Source: Chrysaora quinquecirrha (Eukaryota > Cnidaria > Scyphozoa > Semaeostomeae > Pelagiidae). Taken from it: a stretch of DNA of 64,000 bases. Where the stretch lies: the NCBI GenBank assembly GCA_014526335.1, contig JACTAT010000174.1, positions 431,142 to 495,141 of the forward strand. The letters are read 5' to 3'. The translations under genes and the position numbers were made by a program. Positions 55,001-64,000 of the stretch are shown here, piece by piece (positions within the stretch are counted from its first letter, which is position 1; each line of letters opens with the position of its first letter). The notes beneath the pieces are model-generated. The model made no database searches. It was not told the origin of the DNA and saw only the letters and a list, made by a program, of their open reading frames with translations.

Positions 55001-55406
55001 GGGCTTAATTAGTACTTTGTTACAAAAAATGCAATTTGATTCGAATAGTTAGAAAAAAGGAATCTTGTATTATTCATGTACCGTGAGAATGGGTTGAATA
55101 TCGAGGCATGGAATGCCGTAGGGAGTGTTCGTTTGTCTCGGCAATAACTGGGATCAGAGTTGTCTTTAGTTCAGAGGAGTTTCTTGTCATTGCAGGAAGC
55201 GAGTGAAATGCTATCTTGAAATTAGAATGGTTCCTCGTCTTTGCAATACGTGGGTGAAATGTTGTCTGTAAATTGGAATGATTTCTTGTCTTTGCAATAA
55301 GAGGGTGAAAAGTTGTTCTCTGTGGTAAATCAGAAGGGTTGAGACTGAGAGGCCACAAACCTGCAACAGCGCTGAGCAAAATCCCAACCAACACAAGCAG
55401 AGCCAT
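52009..55406 (-). CDS. Secreted three-Kazal-domain serine protease inhibitor, copy 2
   Basis: Four exons, 55361-55406, 53911-54093, 52878-53079 and 52009-52162, join in phases 1, 1, 2 to a 194-residue protein. Exon 1 is a signal peptide (MALLVLVGILLSAVAG). The next three encode Kazal domains with the cores DPVCGNNWQTYEYEC, PICGSDGRRYSNEC and ILCGSDGVTYGSLC. Exon sizes, phases and even the unusual first donor (GTTTGT here, GTTCGT in copy 1) match the gene at 47081, so the two are paralogues lying tail to tail. Intron 1 carries a 51-bp tandem repeat that stays open in frame with the signal peptide (see findings); intron 2 holds a 700-bp AAAC-rich tract. Secreted inhibitor by inference; target protease unknown. 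Confidence 0.9.
52469..52641 (-). mobile_element. tRNA-derived SINE, family A
   Basis: A full-length copy in reverse orientation, sharing GGCTGGGCTCGAACCC with the consensus. It lies in intron 3 of the second Kazal gene. Confidence 0.7.
53140..53850 (-). repeat. AAAC/AAACAAAC-rich low-complexity tract, 700 bp
   Basis: AAACAAAC, AAAGAGAGAAAC and GAAACTACGAAACAAC words in loosely tandem order, with a longer unit of about 125 bp repeating from 53440 on. It fills intron 2 of the second Kazal gene and creates long Cys/Leu/Phe-rich frames that are not genes. Confidence 0.88.
54206..54445. mobile_element. Palindromic MITE with GGGCCCATTTCCACTTCGTTCG ends
   Basis: Ends AAGGCCCATTTCCACTTCG and CGAAGTGGAAATGGGCCCT are inverted; GTTCGCTAGCGAA words pair inside. 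It lies in intron 1 of the second Kazal gene. Confidence 0.65.
55100..55330 (-). repeat. 51-bp tandem repeat inside Kazal intron 1
   Basis: About four units, each reading on the minus strand as ACCCxxTATTGCAAAGACxAG and its continuation. Three-fold length keeps the frame open after the signal-peptide exon of Kazal copy 2 and gives repeats such as TTFHPLIAKTRNHSN. Confidence 0.75.
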
Positions 55407-55709
55407 AATCGAAGCAAAATTGTCTAAGGAAAGACAAGAAGATTTTTGTTATTAGTAGATGATAAACAACTAAAAATTGGCTTTGCTTGGCGACAGAATG
55501 ATTAGCCGTTTGGCCACATCACGAAACAATGCTTGTCAATTCTTTTCCTTGTGGCAGGCAAAAAAACCATCGCACAAATTCTGCTTCTGCTACAAGACTT
55601 TTTCGATTACAAGTAACTCGATTAACAGGCCTATCCGATTATCCGGTCGCCATTTTAGCAGTGTGGAATGTTTTTAACGCGACCAAACGACCAAACATTG
55701 TTAGCTAAA

Positions 55710-56108
55710 CACCATTTACACGAGCACAAATGGATCAGATCTAAAGTGGATCCGATCTACTTTCGGTACGGATAGGCCTTGCGTTTACACACAATTCCTA
55801 GATGCGATCCACTTTTGGTCCGCAAACTGACCTACTTTTGGATCGCATTGAAAAGCGTTCAGGTTTAGATCCGATCTGCTTTTGCATCGTGTAAACAGGT
55901 GGATCCGATCAAAACTGGCTCTCATCGAAAATATTGTTATAAAATTACTGTAGAAATATTCAGTAACCACGCATGCGTCAATTACTAGACCTAAAAGTGG
56001 ATCCTCGGATCCGTGCCTCGTGTAAACGGAAGGCTTATCCGTACCAAAACTAGAATTTCTGCATCCGATCCACTTTAGATCCGATCCACTTTCTCTCGTG
56101 TAAAAGTA
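55710..56108. mobile_element. Palindromic MITE with GGATCCGATC words
   Basis: TTTACACGAGCACAAATGGA at the left pairs with CTCTCGTGTAAAAGTAGC at the right; GATCCGATCYACTTT recurs on both strands throughout. It lies upstream of the second Kazal gene. Confidence 0.55.
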
Positions 56109-56198
56109 GCCAGACCGAATAATCAAGGAAGCACTGTGTTACAATTACAAAACAAAAACTAGGTAGAAAAAGTTAAGAAACAAGGAAAGACTTGCATA

Positions 56199-56278
56199 CG
56201 TACCAACAAGTTGCAAAAGCACCAGGAACGAGAAATAAACCAAAAATCCAAATCATCAAACAGCAATTGTCGTCCATT
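56199..56278 (-). other. Possible signal-peptide exon or upstream ORF
   Basis: On the minus strand an ATG in a TATAAATGG context opens MDDNCCLMIWIFGLFLVPGA and ends at a good donor (TTGTTG before GTACGT). It reads as a signal peptide, but I find no matching downstream exon. Spliced to the acceptor at about 55427, just before the Kazal copy 2 start, it would stop at once, making it a short upstream ORF in a 5' leader. Either reading is tentative. Confidence 0.3.
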
Positions 56279-57313
56279 TATACTCCAATAACAATAGTCT
56301 CTCCGCAGCTGTGTTCTTCACCGAGAAACTAACAATTTTGTTTTCGCTTGTTTACAAGGATAAAACAAATGGTAGATTTCTATGCTCATTTTTCACTCAT
56401 TTTCTGCAAAATCTTTCCAAACAGTTGTGCGCAATTGTGGCAGTTAGGTTTGAATGGAGTGGAATTCGAATAGACGAACATCATGTTAGCAAAAATTGAC
56501 GAAAATTGGGACCTTTGAGCCTAACATGTTAGTGTTAGAGGTAGTGTAAGGGTTAACGTTTCGTTTAGTTGTGTTGTACTTCTTAGGCTATTACTAACAG
56601 AATTGCTAAGGGTTAGCGTTTGTATTCCTTGCAAACGGAGATATGTTAACATAACAATGGAGTTTCTGATCAGTGAGTGTCATTCTGCTGAAAGAATAGA
56701 TTCTGCTTTCGGGATCGTTGGATAAAGTTTGAATGCTCGAGTACACGAGAAATGTGATCTCGTCAACATTGAAGTGGCGGGATAGCTATGACCAATGTAC
56801 CGGTGTACCAGCTTCTTAGCAAGCGTACCGGATACCATATTGGTGTGCCAGTTTTCATGCATACGACTGTTATGGCTTTGATTTTTCATACTGTACCATG
56901 TACTAGATTGCATTTGTACCCTACCGGGAAAATTTTAAGCCTGTCGTATCATGTACCGGGCGCTCTCTACCGGCGTACAGGGAAGCTGTCACCCCGACAC
57001 CCCCCTCCCCTACTTCAATACTCGAACACAAGAACTTTATCTATCGATCCCAAAAGCCGAATCTAACTTCACTCATCAAGATGACAAGCTAAGCATCCAG
57101 TCTTATTTTGATTTCGGCCCATCCAGACCAAAGTGTGGAAGAGTTCAATCAAGTCTCTAACCCCCCTTAGCCTCAGAAACAGGAATTTGGCGTTTAGGGG
57201 CTTCACAAGGTTCGACACTTGATACGATGCTATTTATTCTATTCATTTTGTTTCATTGAATTGTATTGCTTTACGATTCCAACAGAATTCAGACAGATTT
57301 TACAAATTTCAAA

Positions 57314-59838
57314 ATGGCGCTTGTGCAAGAGTCAAATTGGAGCAAAGTTGATGATAAAGCCGACCCAAATAAACACGATCTGCTTTGTGCTAAGCATAAT
57401 TCTGATCGCCAAGGATCTAAAGGATGGCTTATTCATGTTATTGACGGATTTGTTATTGAAGAAAGCAACGTTCCTTTCCAGGTACGGCTATTTTGGTTGT
57501 AGGTTTTTTCAATAGAAAGTTAGGCCCGTTGTTGGTTCCCGCTAACGTGTTATTGAGTCTTTACTTTTCTTGTAGGTTGAAGGATCAGATGAAAATAATG
57601 ATCCGAATTCAATGGAAATCCCAAAACAAACGCCTTTTATATACAACATAGATGGAGAAGACCAAGATTTGTTTGACAACTGGGGTAAATATTATAAAGA
57701 TAACTGCTGCTGCATGCAGGTCTATATTATGTTGCATTATATAAGATTCTGACGTCATCAAACTGCACCCTGGCCCCTAATTCCCTAAACAATTTAAAAA
57801 ATAATCTGAGGTTTTACATGATCTGTAACCCAGTGTTGAAACTTTGCTGTGCACACCAAAGAATTTGGTGTGTAACTTTGGCGAGAACAATATCCCCATT
57901 GTTTCAAGAACAACAGCCTTAAGTGGGATGTGCACACTGGTCATCACACACTGGTCATCAGGTTAACATCAAAATATACATGTTTATTTGTGCCAATAAT
58001 TATGTGATCTGTTATCTAGCTTGTAAGCAGGGTTACCAGAAGCACAAGGCATAAGGCAGCAGCTTTCTGGTCTGTCCCTGCCACCCTGCATCGCTTCCAG
58101 CCCCCTAGTTAGTTAGTTAGCTAGTTAGTCAGTTAGTTAGTTACCCAGTTAGTTTAGTTGATTAGCTAGTTAGCTAGATATCTAGTTAGCTAGTTTATTT
58201 GTTGGTCAGTCGGTTAGTTACTGATTAGTTACAGTAATGAGCAAGTTAGTGAGTTAGTGGGGTACTCAGTTAAATTTGTTAATTAGTTAGTTAGATAGGA
58301 ATAAACAAATATTATTGTCTTTAAAATTATGCATTTCCTAGATTACGATTCAGACTTGCTCGCCGCTTAGCTATTCTCATCAAAATAATGTTTTTAATTG
58401 AATTTTTGTAATTTCCTAGGTTCACAAGACCCTAGCCAGTCATTTGAAGAACCCCATGTTCCTGTGTTCCCAACAAACTGTAAATTCTGTGGTGGCCCCC
58501 TGCCTGAAGAGAGGGCTTTCTGGGGTAAACGTTTCTGCAGCAAGTCATGCGGTAAAAGGTACAATGCAGGACACTCATACAGAGCAAGGAGAGGACTACA
58601 CAAAAGGGGCACACCCAGGGGTAGAGGAAGAGGATTTGGAAAACTCAGAAGGCCAAGGGTTTGTATGATTTATTTTACCATTTTTGACAGATATTTGAAT
58701 CTGACAGCAAGGAAGCTAAGTTGAAATTATTCAAAACTTCAAGATTTTGAGTCTTCGATGCTAAAATCGAATAAAGCATGTAAAAATTAGTATAGGCACA
58801 AAGTATCACTGTCCTGGCCATTGTGCTGTTAATTTTATGAGACTTCAAAGTTTCTGATTCTATAAGGGCTTTGACCGTGAAAAGTAACGGGGGTGAAACT
58901 TACACCCCAACAGGTCAAAGCCCTTATGAAATCATGAACTTTAAAGGCTTGTAAAATCAATAACACAAGCGCTAGGATAGTAAAACTTTTGGCCGCTAAA
59001 TACGAATTTGGTATCAAACAGTCTGTATCTCAAAATTGTGAAAATTTCCGCAATCACAGCGGTTTGTCAAAAAAGGTCTATTCCCCGCCTATTCATACAC
59101 AGTCCCTTTCAAAGTCTCAAAAGTTTTTAAACAGAAACTAAAACTAATAACTAATACACTATTGTTATGTTTTCTTTGTTATAGAATGAGTCCAGAGAAC
59201 AAGCTTTTAATATACAGCCACAAATGCATGAAACTCCAACAGTTGAAGGTAGACCTTTTTCACAGATTTAAAACCTGTTTTCTCACTTGGACTCTTTAAA
59301 TAATTCTATTGGTCTTCCCGCTGCAACCGACCAGCTGATTGGTGTTTAAAACACAATGCCAATTCAGCTTTTCATTCTTTCTGATTGGTGCATTTTGAGC
59401 CGCATCTGGGTATAAATTCCACCAAAGTTTATTGTTTCGGTCTATTTCTGATGTTTGTACTCTGAGAAGTGTCAGACGAAAAAAGCTTTTCAGTATGCCC
59501 GAAAATGTTTCCGCTGTTTATCGCACTTTTGAAGTTTTGTACAACTCAAAGACTATAAAACCTGTTTGTTTAATTTTACAATAAAAAGCAGAAACATGTC
59601 ACCAGAAATATCATGCTAGATTGATATTGTTTTTGAAGCTACGCTGCAAGTAATGTGATCCAAAGTCAAACTCTTGCTGATCATTGTTGGACAATAAAAA
59701 ATCAACTAACCAACTAAGTAACTAACTTGCTATCCAACTAACTAACTAACTAGCCAACTGACAGACTAACAAATTAGTTAACTAACCAGCTAACCAACTA
59801 ACTAACTAACTAACTGACTGACTAACTAACTAATTCAT

Positions 59839-59878
<40 letters not shown>

Positions 59879-60868
59879 AAACAAACTAACTGACTAACTA
59901 ATACGCTAACTAACTAACTAACTAAGTAACTAAATTACTGCCAGTGTAAGACTTAGGACCATCCTAGAACGAAGGCTTAGATCAATGTGATTTTGAAGAA
60001 GATTTGTTCGTGGTGTTGAACCTACGTGGGGATAGTTTGACTACTGCCCTTGCGCTCCTGGTATTATTGCAGTAACCCTACAACAACCTGATATTAAGCC
60101 CATTTAAGCCCTTCATGGGGTCACGCTGCCAAAACATTTGCTTATTTATTTTTTTTCCTTATTTATTATTTTCTCAATTATACTAGCATACCAACCATTG
60201 TACATAATACCTATTTATATGTTAATGTACAGTATCAATAGATAGATAGATAAGAGTGTTCTTAGTTTTTCCGATTTGAAGGCTCAAAATGTTCTTAACA
60301 TGTTCTTAATTTTCTTGCTTTTCAAAAAGCTGTTGTTCTTCAAATTAGGTGACAATTGCTGCGAAAAGGGACGCACATGTAAAAATGTCACATAGTCACA
60401 ATTAGTGATAGTTTACCTTTTTTCTAGAAAGGAGAACAGGACAGCGCCAATAAAATTCTAATTTTTCTAGCTTCACAAAGCCTTGTTATGTTCTTAGCAT
60501 GTTCTTAACTTTTCAGCCTCTGAAGCCTTATGTTTTATATACTTTGTTCTTATATAAAAAAAACGTGTATTACAAATGTTTGACAAGAATGATTGATCGT
60601 AATCGTATGGCCAAGGCATAAGTTTGAAATCTAACTAACTTTCTACCCTTTATTTTTTAGTGAAATACCAGGTTGTCAGCAATATGCGGACCGATTCCAA
60701 GAGGAGGAAATCGACGGACCAGCATTGATGCTAATCAAAGAAGAACACTTAATACAAACAATGGGACTAAAACTCGGGCCGGCGCTAAAAATATCCGCAC
60801 ATTTGAGATCGTTTAAAAGTAAATATGGAGTGAAATACGTAACAAAATATCTGTCTTCACCTTTATGA
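57314..60868 (+). CDS. PHC: Polyhomeotic-like Polycomb protein (HD1, FCS zinc finger, SAM), one exon unresolved
   Basis: Exons: 57314-57481, 57576-57684, 58420-58658, 59185-59248, then an exon I could not find, then 60661-60868. Polyhomeotic is a PRC1 subunit; its SAM polymer clusters Polycomb chromatin. Seen here: the HD1 signature LIHVIDGFVIEESNVPF near residues 39-55, an FCS zinc finger CKFCGGPLPEERAF...RFCSKSC at 113-136 (CX2C, CX3C), a basic Arg/Gly-rich stretch after it, and a C-terminal SAM domain (QQYADRFQEEEIDGPALMLI, LGPALKI). Exon 4 ends in phase 1 but the last exon needs phase 2 and lacks the first SAM helix, so one exon of length 3n+1 should lie between 59249 and 60660. The protein is short for the family because the long Gln-rich linkers of fly Ph are absent. 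Confidence 0.9.
58105..58300 (+). repeat. TTAG tetranucleotide tract in PHC intron
   Basis: Loosely tandem TTAGTTAG and TTAGCTAG words, in the intron before the FCS exon. It is the reverse complement of the tract at 59705-59935. Confidence 0.88.
58740..59045. mobile_element. Palindromic MITE with TAAGGGCTTTGACC arms, second copy
   Basis: Shares TATAAGGGCTTTGACCGTG, CAAAGCCCTTATGAAAT and CACAAGCGCTAGGA with 19905-20235. It lies in the PHC intron between the FCS exon and exon 59185-59248. Confidence 0.6.
59705..59940 (+). repeat. CTAA tetranucleotide tract in PHC intron
   Basis: ACTAACTAACTAA runs with sporadic changes, in the intron after exon 59185-59248. It is complementary to the TTAG tract on the other side of two exons of the same gene. 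Confidence 0.9.
60256..60567. mobile_element. TATAAG-type MITE in PHC intron
   Basis: Right end TTCTTATATAAAAAAAACGTG followed by TA; the interior (AAAAGCTGTTGTTCTTCAAA, GGGACGCACATGTAAAAATG) is the complement of 11190-11450. The left end is truncated near a GATA repeat. It lies in the intron where an exon of the Polyhomeotic-like gene is missing from my model. Confidence 0.6.
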
Positions 60869-61079
60869 TTTGCCGGAGATTTGTAAATATTATAATTATT
60901 TGATACTTGAAGAAAATATTTGTTTTTGAAGAGGAATTTATTTGTATTTAACAGAGGGGATAGTTTTGATATTTTGGTTTTTCTGTTCTGAATAACTGTT
61001 GCTTCAGCTCCTGCGTTTTTATTGAACAACTCAGCTCATATTGTCAAGATTAATTAACAACTTTCGTAATTGGGTTGTA

Positions 61080-61665
61080 GAGAATCACGACAGCATTCGG
61101 CAGACTTTGACATTCGCCACGTCACTCGGCAGACTCGGCACCATTCGGCAAATCTTTGACATTTGTCACGTCACTCGACAGACCTCGCCACTAGGCAGAC
61201 TTGGCACTCGGCACAATTCGGCAGACTCTGCCATTCGGCACGTCACTCGGCAGACTCGGCACCATTCGGCAAATCTTTGACATTTGTCACGTCACTCGAC
61301 AGACCTCGCCACTAGGCAGACTTGGCACTCGGCACAATTCGGCAGACTCTGCCATTCGGCACGTCACTCGGCAGACTCGGCACCATTCGGCAAACTTTGA
61401 CATTTGTCCGTCACTCGGCAGACTGTGCCACTCGGCAGACTCGGCTCTCGGCACACTTCGGGAAACGCTGACATTCGTCACGTCACTCGGCAGACTCGGC
61501 ACCATTAGGCAAACTTTGACATTTGTCCGTCACTCGGCAGACTGTGCCACTCGGCAGACTCGGCTCTCGGCACACTTCGGGAAGCGCTGACATTCGTCAC
61601 GTCACTCGGCAGACTCGCCACTCGGCATCATTCGGCAAACTTTAGTATTCGGCAATAGGCAGACT
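61080..61665 (+). repeat. CGGCAGACT minisatellite
   Basis: Composite units made from CACTCGGCAGACTCGGCACC, ATTCGGCAAACTTTGACATT and TTGTCACGTCACTCG, with higher-order repetition (131 bp between 61127 and 61258). It lies between the convergent ends of PHC and CIAO3. Confidence 0.85.
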
Positions 61666-61780
61666 TCGGCATTAGATAAAAACAAATTTCCTACATATTT
61701 CGGTCTTTTCATCTGAATTTCATAATAATAATTCCACAGTAAAATTGCTTGTCAAAAAGGTGTATGTTAATTTATTATTG

Positions 61781-63040
61781 TTACCATTTAATTGCCAAAG
61801 AACTAGATTGTTTCTCTATTTCATGATACTTAGTATGTAACATTGTCTTTGCTTGTTCTGAGTCTGTCCCTCCTAACCATTGATCATAGAACTCAAGAAC
61901 AAGTTTATTCTCAAAAGGTGCCCTACTGGGCACTGACTCATAAATATCCTTAACTTTTAGAAGCAATTCTTTTGCCTCCTCTGTAGACGAAGCTCGCAAT
62001 TGACCCCCACCATTCAAGCAACCTGACGGGCAAGCCATAACCTCCACAAAGTGGTACTGAGATTTTCCCCTTTTTAGCTTCTGAACTAAATTTTGTATGT
62101 TCCTGAATCCATAGGCAAGTGCAAAATTCAACATGACTTTACCATCAATAATCAATTGAAGCTCTTTAAAATCTTTATTCCTCATTGTCTTATACTCAAT
62201 GTTAACGTTATCCATCCCAAATAATTCTCTTGCTGCGAATCGGAATATATGCTCTGCATATCCCCCTGAACCCCCTCCCTGATGACTCAATAGCCCCCCA
62301 TTTTCATTCATGCTTGAAAATGGGGTATCTAGAGGCACAGTTGCAATTTCACTTAAAATCACACCCTGCTCCTCAAACATTTTCTCAAGTTCCATTGACG
62401 TTAACACACAGTCTACATCTCTGGTTCTGTAAACATCGTTATAAAAATCCTGCCTTGATGCCTCAAGTTTTTTATCGTAGCATGGCATTACAGTTACATG
62501 GTAAATTTGGTCTGGGGTCTTCCCAATATTTCCCCCCATGAAGCTCTTCACCAAAGACCCCATAATTTGCTGTGGGGATTTAGTAGTGCTGATATAAGGC
62601 AGAATAAAATGCCCATGTGTTTTCTCGGCATAGCAAATCCATCCTGGGCATGCAGATGCCAGCATTGGCATCGTTTTCTGTCCAGTCTGCGATTCTTTGA
62701 ACCTTCTTACAAATTCCTTTTGTGATTCCATTAAGCTGAAATCTCTAGAAAATGTGGTGTCAAAAACATAATGCACCCCAAGGGTTTTGAAGAAATTTGT
62801 TAATTTACCTGCTGTCTGTGTTGCGTCTAAATTGAATTTAGCAGCAATTGATGCTCTAACCTGTGGTGCAATAGATACAACAACTATATGTGCCTGGTCG
62901 TTTTTGCCTTCGTTGATAAGTTGTTGGTTTGCAGAGAGGATTTTGTAAAGCTCATGTTGACTCTGTTGGGTGATCAAAACAGTTTCAGCTGATGTGATGC
63001 AACCACTGCAAGCAAGACAATCATTGAGTGTGATTGATGC
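61781..63040 (-). CDS. CIAO3: CIAO3/NARFL (IOP1/Nar1), last exon, cytosolic Fe-S assembly; 5' end beyond window
   Basis: A 419-residue, phase-0 exon preceded by a clear acceptor (CCCTTTCAG before 63040). It covers all of the protein but the N-terminal 50-60 residues. CIAO3 is an iron-only-hydrogenase-like protein that hands 4Fe-4S clusters to the CIA targeting complex; it has no hydrogenase activity. Seen here: the CLACSGC part of the N-terminal cluster at residues 8-14 of the exon, [12 protein letters not shown], the VMPCYDKK motif and [15 protein letters not shown], which together supply the C-terminal cluster cysteines. The end is LAIKW, an aromatic C-terminus of the sort used in CIA-complex recognition. 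No upstream exon is visible in 63041-64000. Confidence 0.96.
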   Translation of the reverse strand, partial: ASITLNDCLACSGCITSAETVLITQQSQHELYKILSANQQLINEGKNDQAHIVVVSIAPQVRASIAAKFNLDATQTAGKLTNFFKTLGVHYVFDTTFSRDFSLMESQKEFVRRFKESQTGQKTMPMLASACPGWICYAEKTHGHFILPYISTTKSPQQIMGSLVKSFMGGNIGKTPDQIYHVTVMPCYDKKLEASRQDFYNDVYRTRDVDCVLTSMELEKMFEEQGVILSEIATVPLDTPFSSMNENGGLLSHQGGGSGGYAEHIFRFAARELFGMDNVNIEYKTMRNKDFKELQLIIDGKVMLNFALAYGFRNIQNLVQKLKRGKSQYHFVEVMACPSGCLNGGGQLRASSTEEAKELLLKVKDIYESVPSRAPFENKLVLEFYDQWLGGTDSEQAKTMLHTKYHEIEKQSSSLAIKW

Positions 63041-64000
63041 CTGAAAGGGAAAGTAGAAGACCGAGAGTAAACAAAAAGAACCACACTTTGGAGCTTCAGG
63101 AACATGTCTTATAACAGATACTCAATCTTAAGGCAGTCCTAGCCATGAACATTTTAGCAGGCGGATTTTTAAACTACTTAGAATCTCAACAGAATGCTTT
63201 CAGAATGTACTGACACATGGATTAATGTTCTACTTGAGTTTTTGTGTTGTTTTTAATCTTCTATCGCAATTTTTGTGCACAGTTTGACTGGATTGCAACT
63301 TGAAAACCTAAACTTTGTCGTTTTTGAAGGAGTATTTATTACATTCCTCAAAGCGCTTTGTTTATTTAAATACACAAACAGGTCATTAATGCATTTAAAT
63401 TAACCACATAAGACACCAGAAGGTTAAAAGGTTAATAAAAATAATGAAAATTATTAACCAAAAGATAAATTAAAAACCCAAGGCAGGCGATTTGTTATGA
63501 AAACAGCTGAAGAGGCGGGCAGTCTAAACGCCCCCTTGAGCAATGGAGGCAGGTGTGGAGGCGCACGCGGGAGATCGCCCGCCACAAACGGCAAGGTCTG
63601 TCTTGAGGGGGGTATGATAGGGGTACCAAAAGCTTTCTGGTATTAAAAGCTTATAGTTATCATGGGCAAGTCGGCCCACTACAAAGTTGGCCCACCATGT
63701 GATAGACAAGTTGGCCCATCATGTGATAGACAAGTTGGCCTGTCAGCGTAGACCAATTCTGCCCACGGAAATATAAGTTGTATACGTAATTGAACATGTG
63801 CACTATTAAAGGGGCGTATGGGGGCAACATAACAAAATAGCTAGTAATTAACATTGTGGGCATAGTAATTAATTAAGAAAGAAATTACTAATAAACTAGT
63901 AATTATCATTGCAGTGGGCCAACTTGTCCACATGGGTGGGCCAATTTGTTAGTCGGCGGACTTGGCAGTGGGCAGACTCATCTAGAAAGCAGCTGACTCA
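63041..64000. other. Right-edge stretch, CIAO3 intron with a palindromic repeat
   Basis: Upstream of the CIAO3 exon. 63665-63950 has AAGTTGGCCCACCATG words facing CAGTGGGCCAACTTGTCC, a palindromic MITE. No further CIAO3 exon is recognisable, so the protein's first 50-60 residues must lie further right. Confidence 0.5.

Overview
The window is nuclear DNA of an invertebrate animal. Genes are split by GT-AG introns whose phases chain correctly, several proteins are metazoan (ELYS, a Polyhomeotic-type Polycomb protein, multi-Kazal inhibitors), and about nine tenths of the sequence is introns, satellites and small transposons. A cnidarian (coral or anemone type) is my best guess, by inference only. 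There is no bacterial operon structure, rRNA or CRISPR array.

Layout. 1850-20852 (minus): the 5' half of an AHCTF1/ELYS nucleoporin gene, rebuilt here from 17 short exons in vertebrate order; its 3' part lies beyond the left edge. 22013-27154: a very large composite foldback element, with two inverted satellite arrays of 14 and 8 palindrome-bearing units of about 154 bp, perfect outer inverted ends, and a GC-rich Mutator-like element with a 9-bp target duplication nested in the middle. 27384-42207: an intronless class I SAM methyltransferase, then a five-exon, 250-residue short-chain dehydrogenase (sniffer/C-factor type, minus strand). One 6.7-kb intron of the dehydrogenase holds two more intact methyltransferase paralogues on opposite strands plus a decayed fragment of a further copy. 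42420-44845: a broken non-LTR retrotransposon.

47081-55406: two paralogous secreted proteins of three Kazal domains each, with identical exon plans, arranged tail to tail. 57314-60868: a compact Polyhomeotic-like gene (HD1 motif, FCS zinc finger, SAM domain). 61781-63040: the large last exon of CIAO3/NARFL, the cytosolic iron-sulfur assembly factor; its start lies beyond the right edge.

The rest is mostly mobile and repetitive DNA: a TA-flanked MITE family with CACGC-T(n)-ATAAG ends (at least eleven copies), TGTGGTGG hairpin elements, two tRNA-derived SINE families, hAT-like and other palindromic MITEs, LINE tails, homopurine tracts and many minisatellites. Several insertions are nested and can be ordered in time. 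The genes do not form one pathway. The methyltransferase/dehydrogenase nest and the Kazal pair are the only groupings that look like local family expansion.
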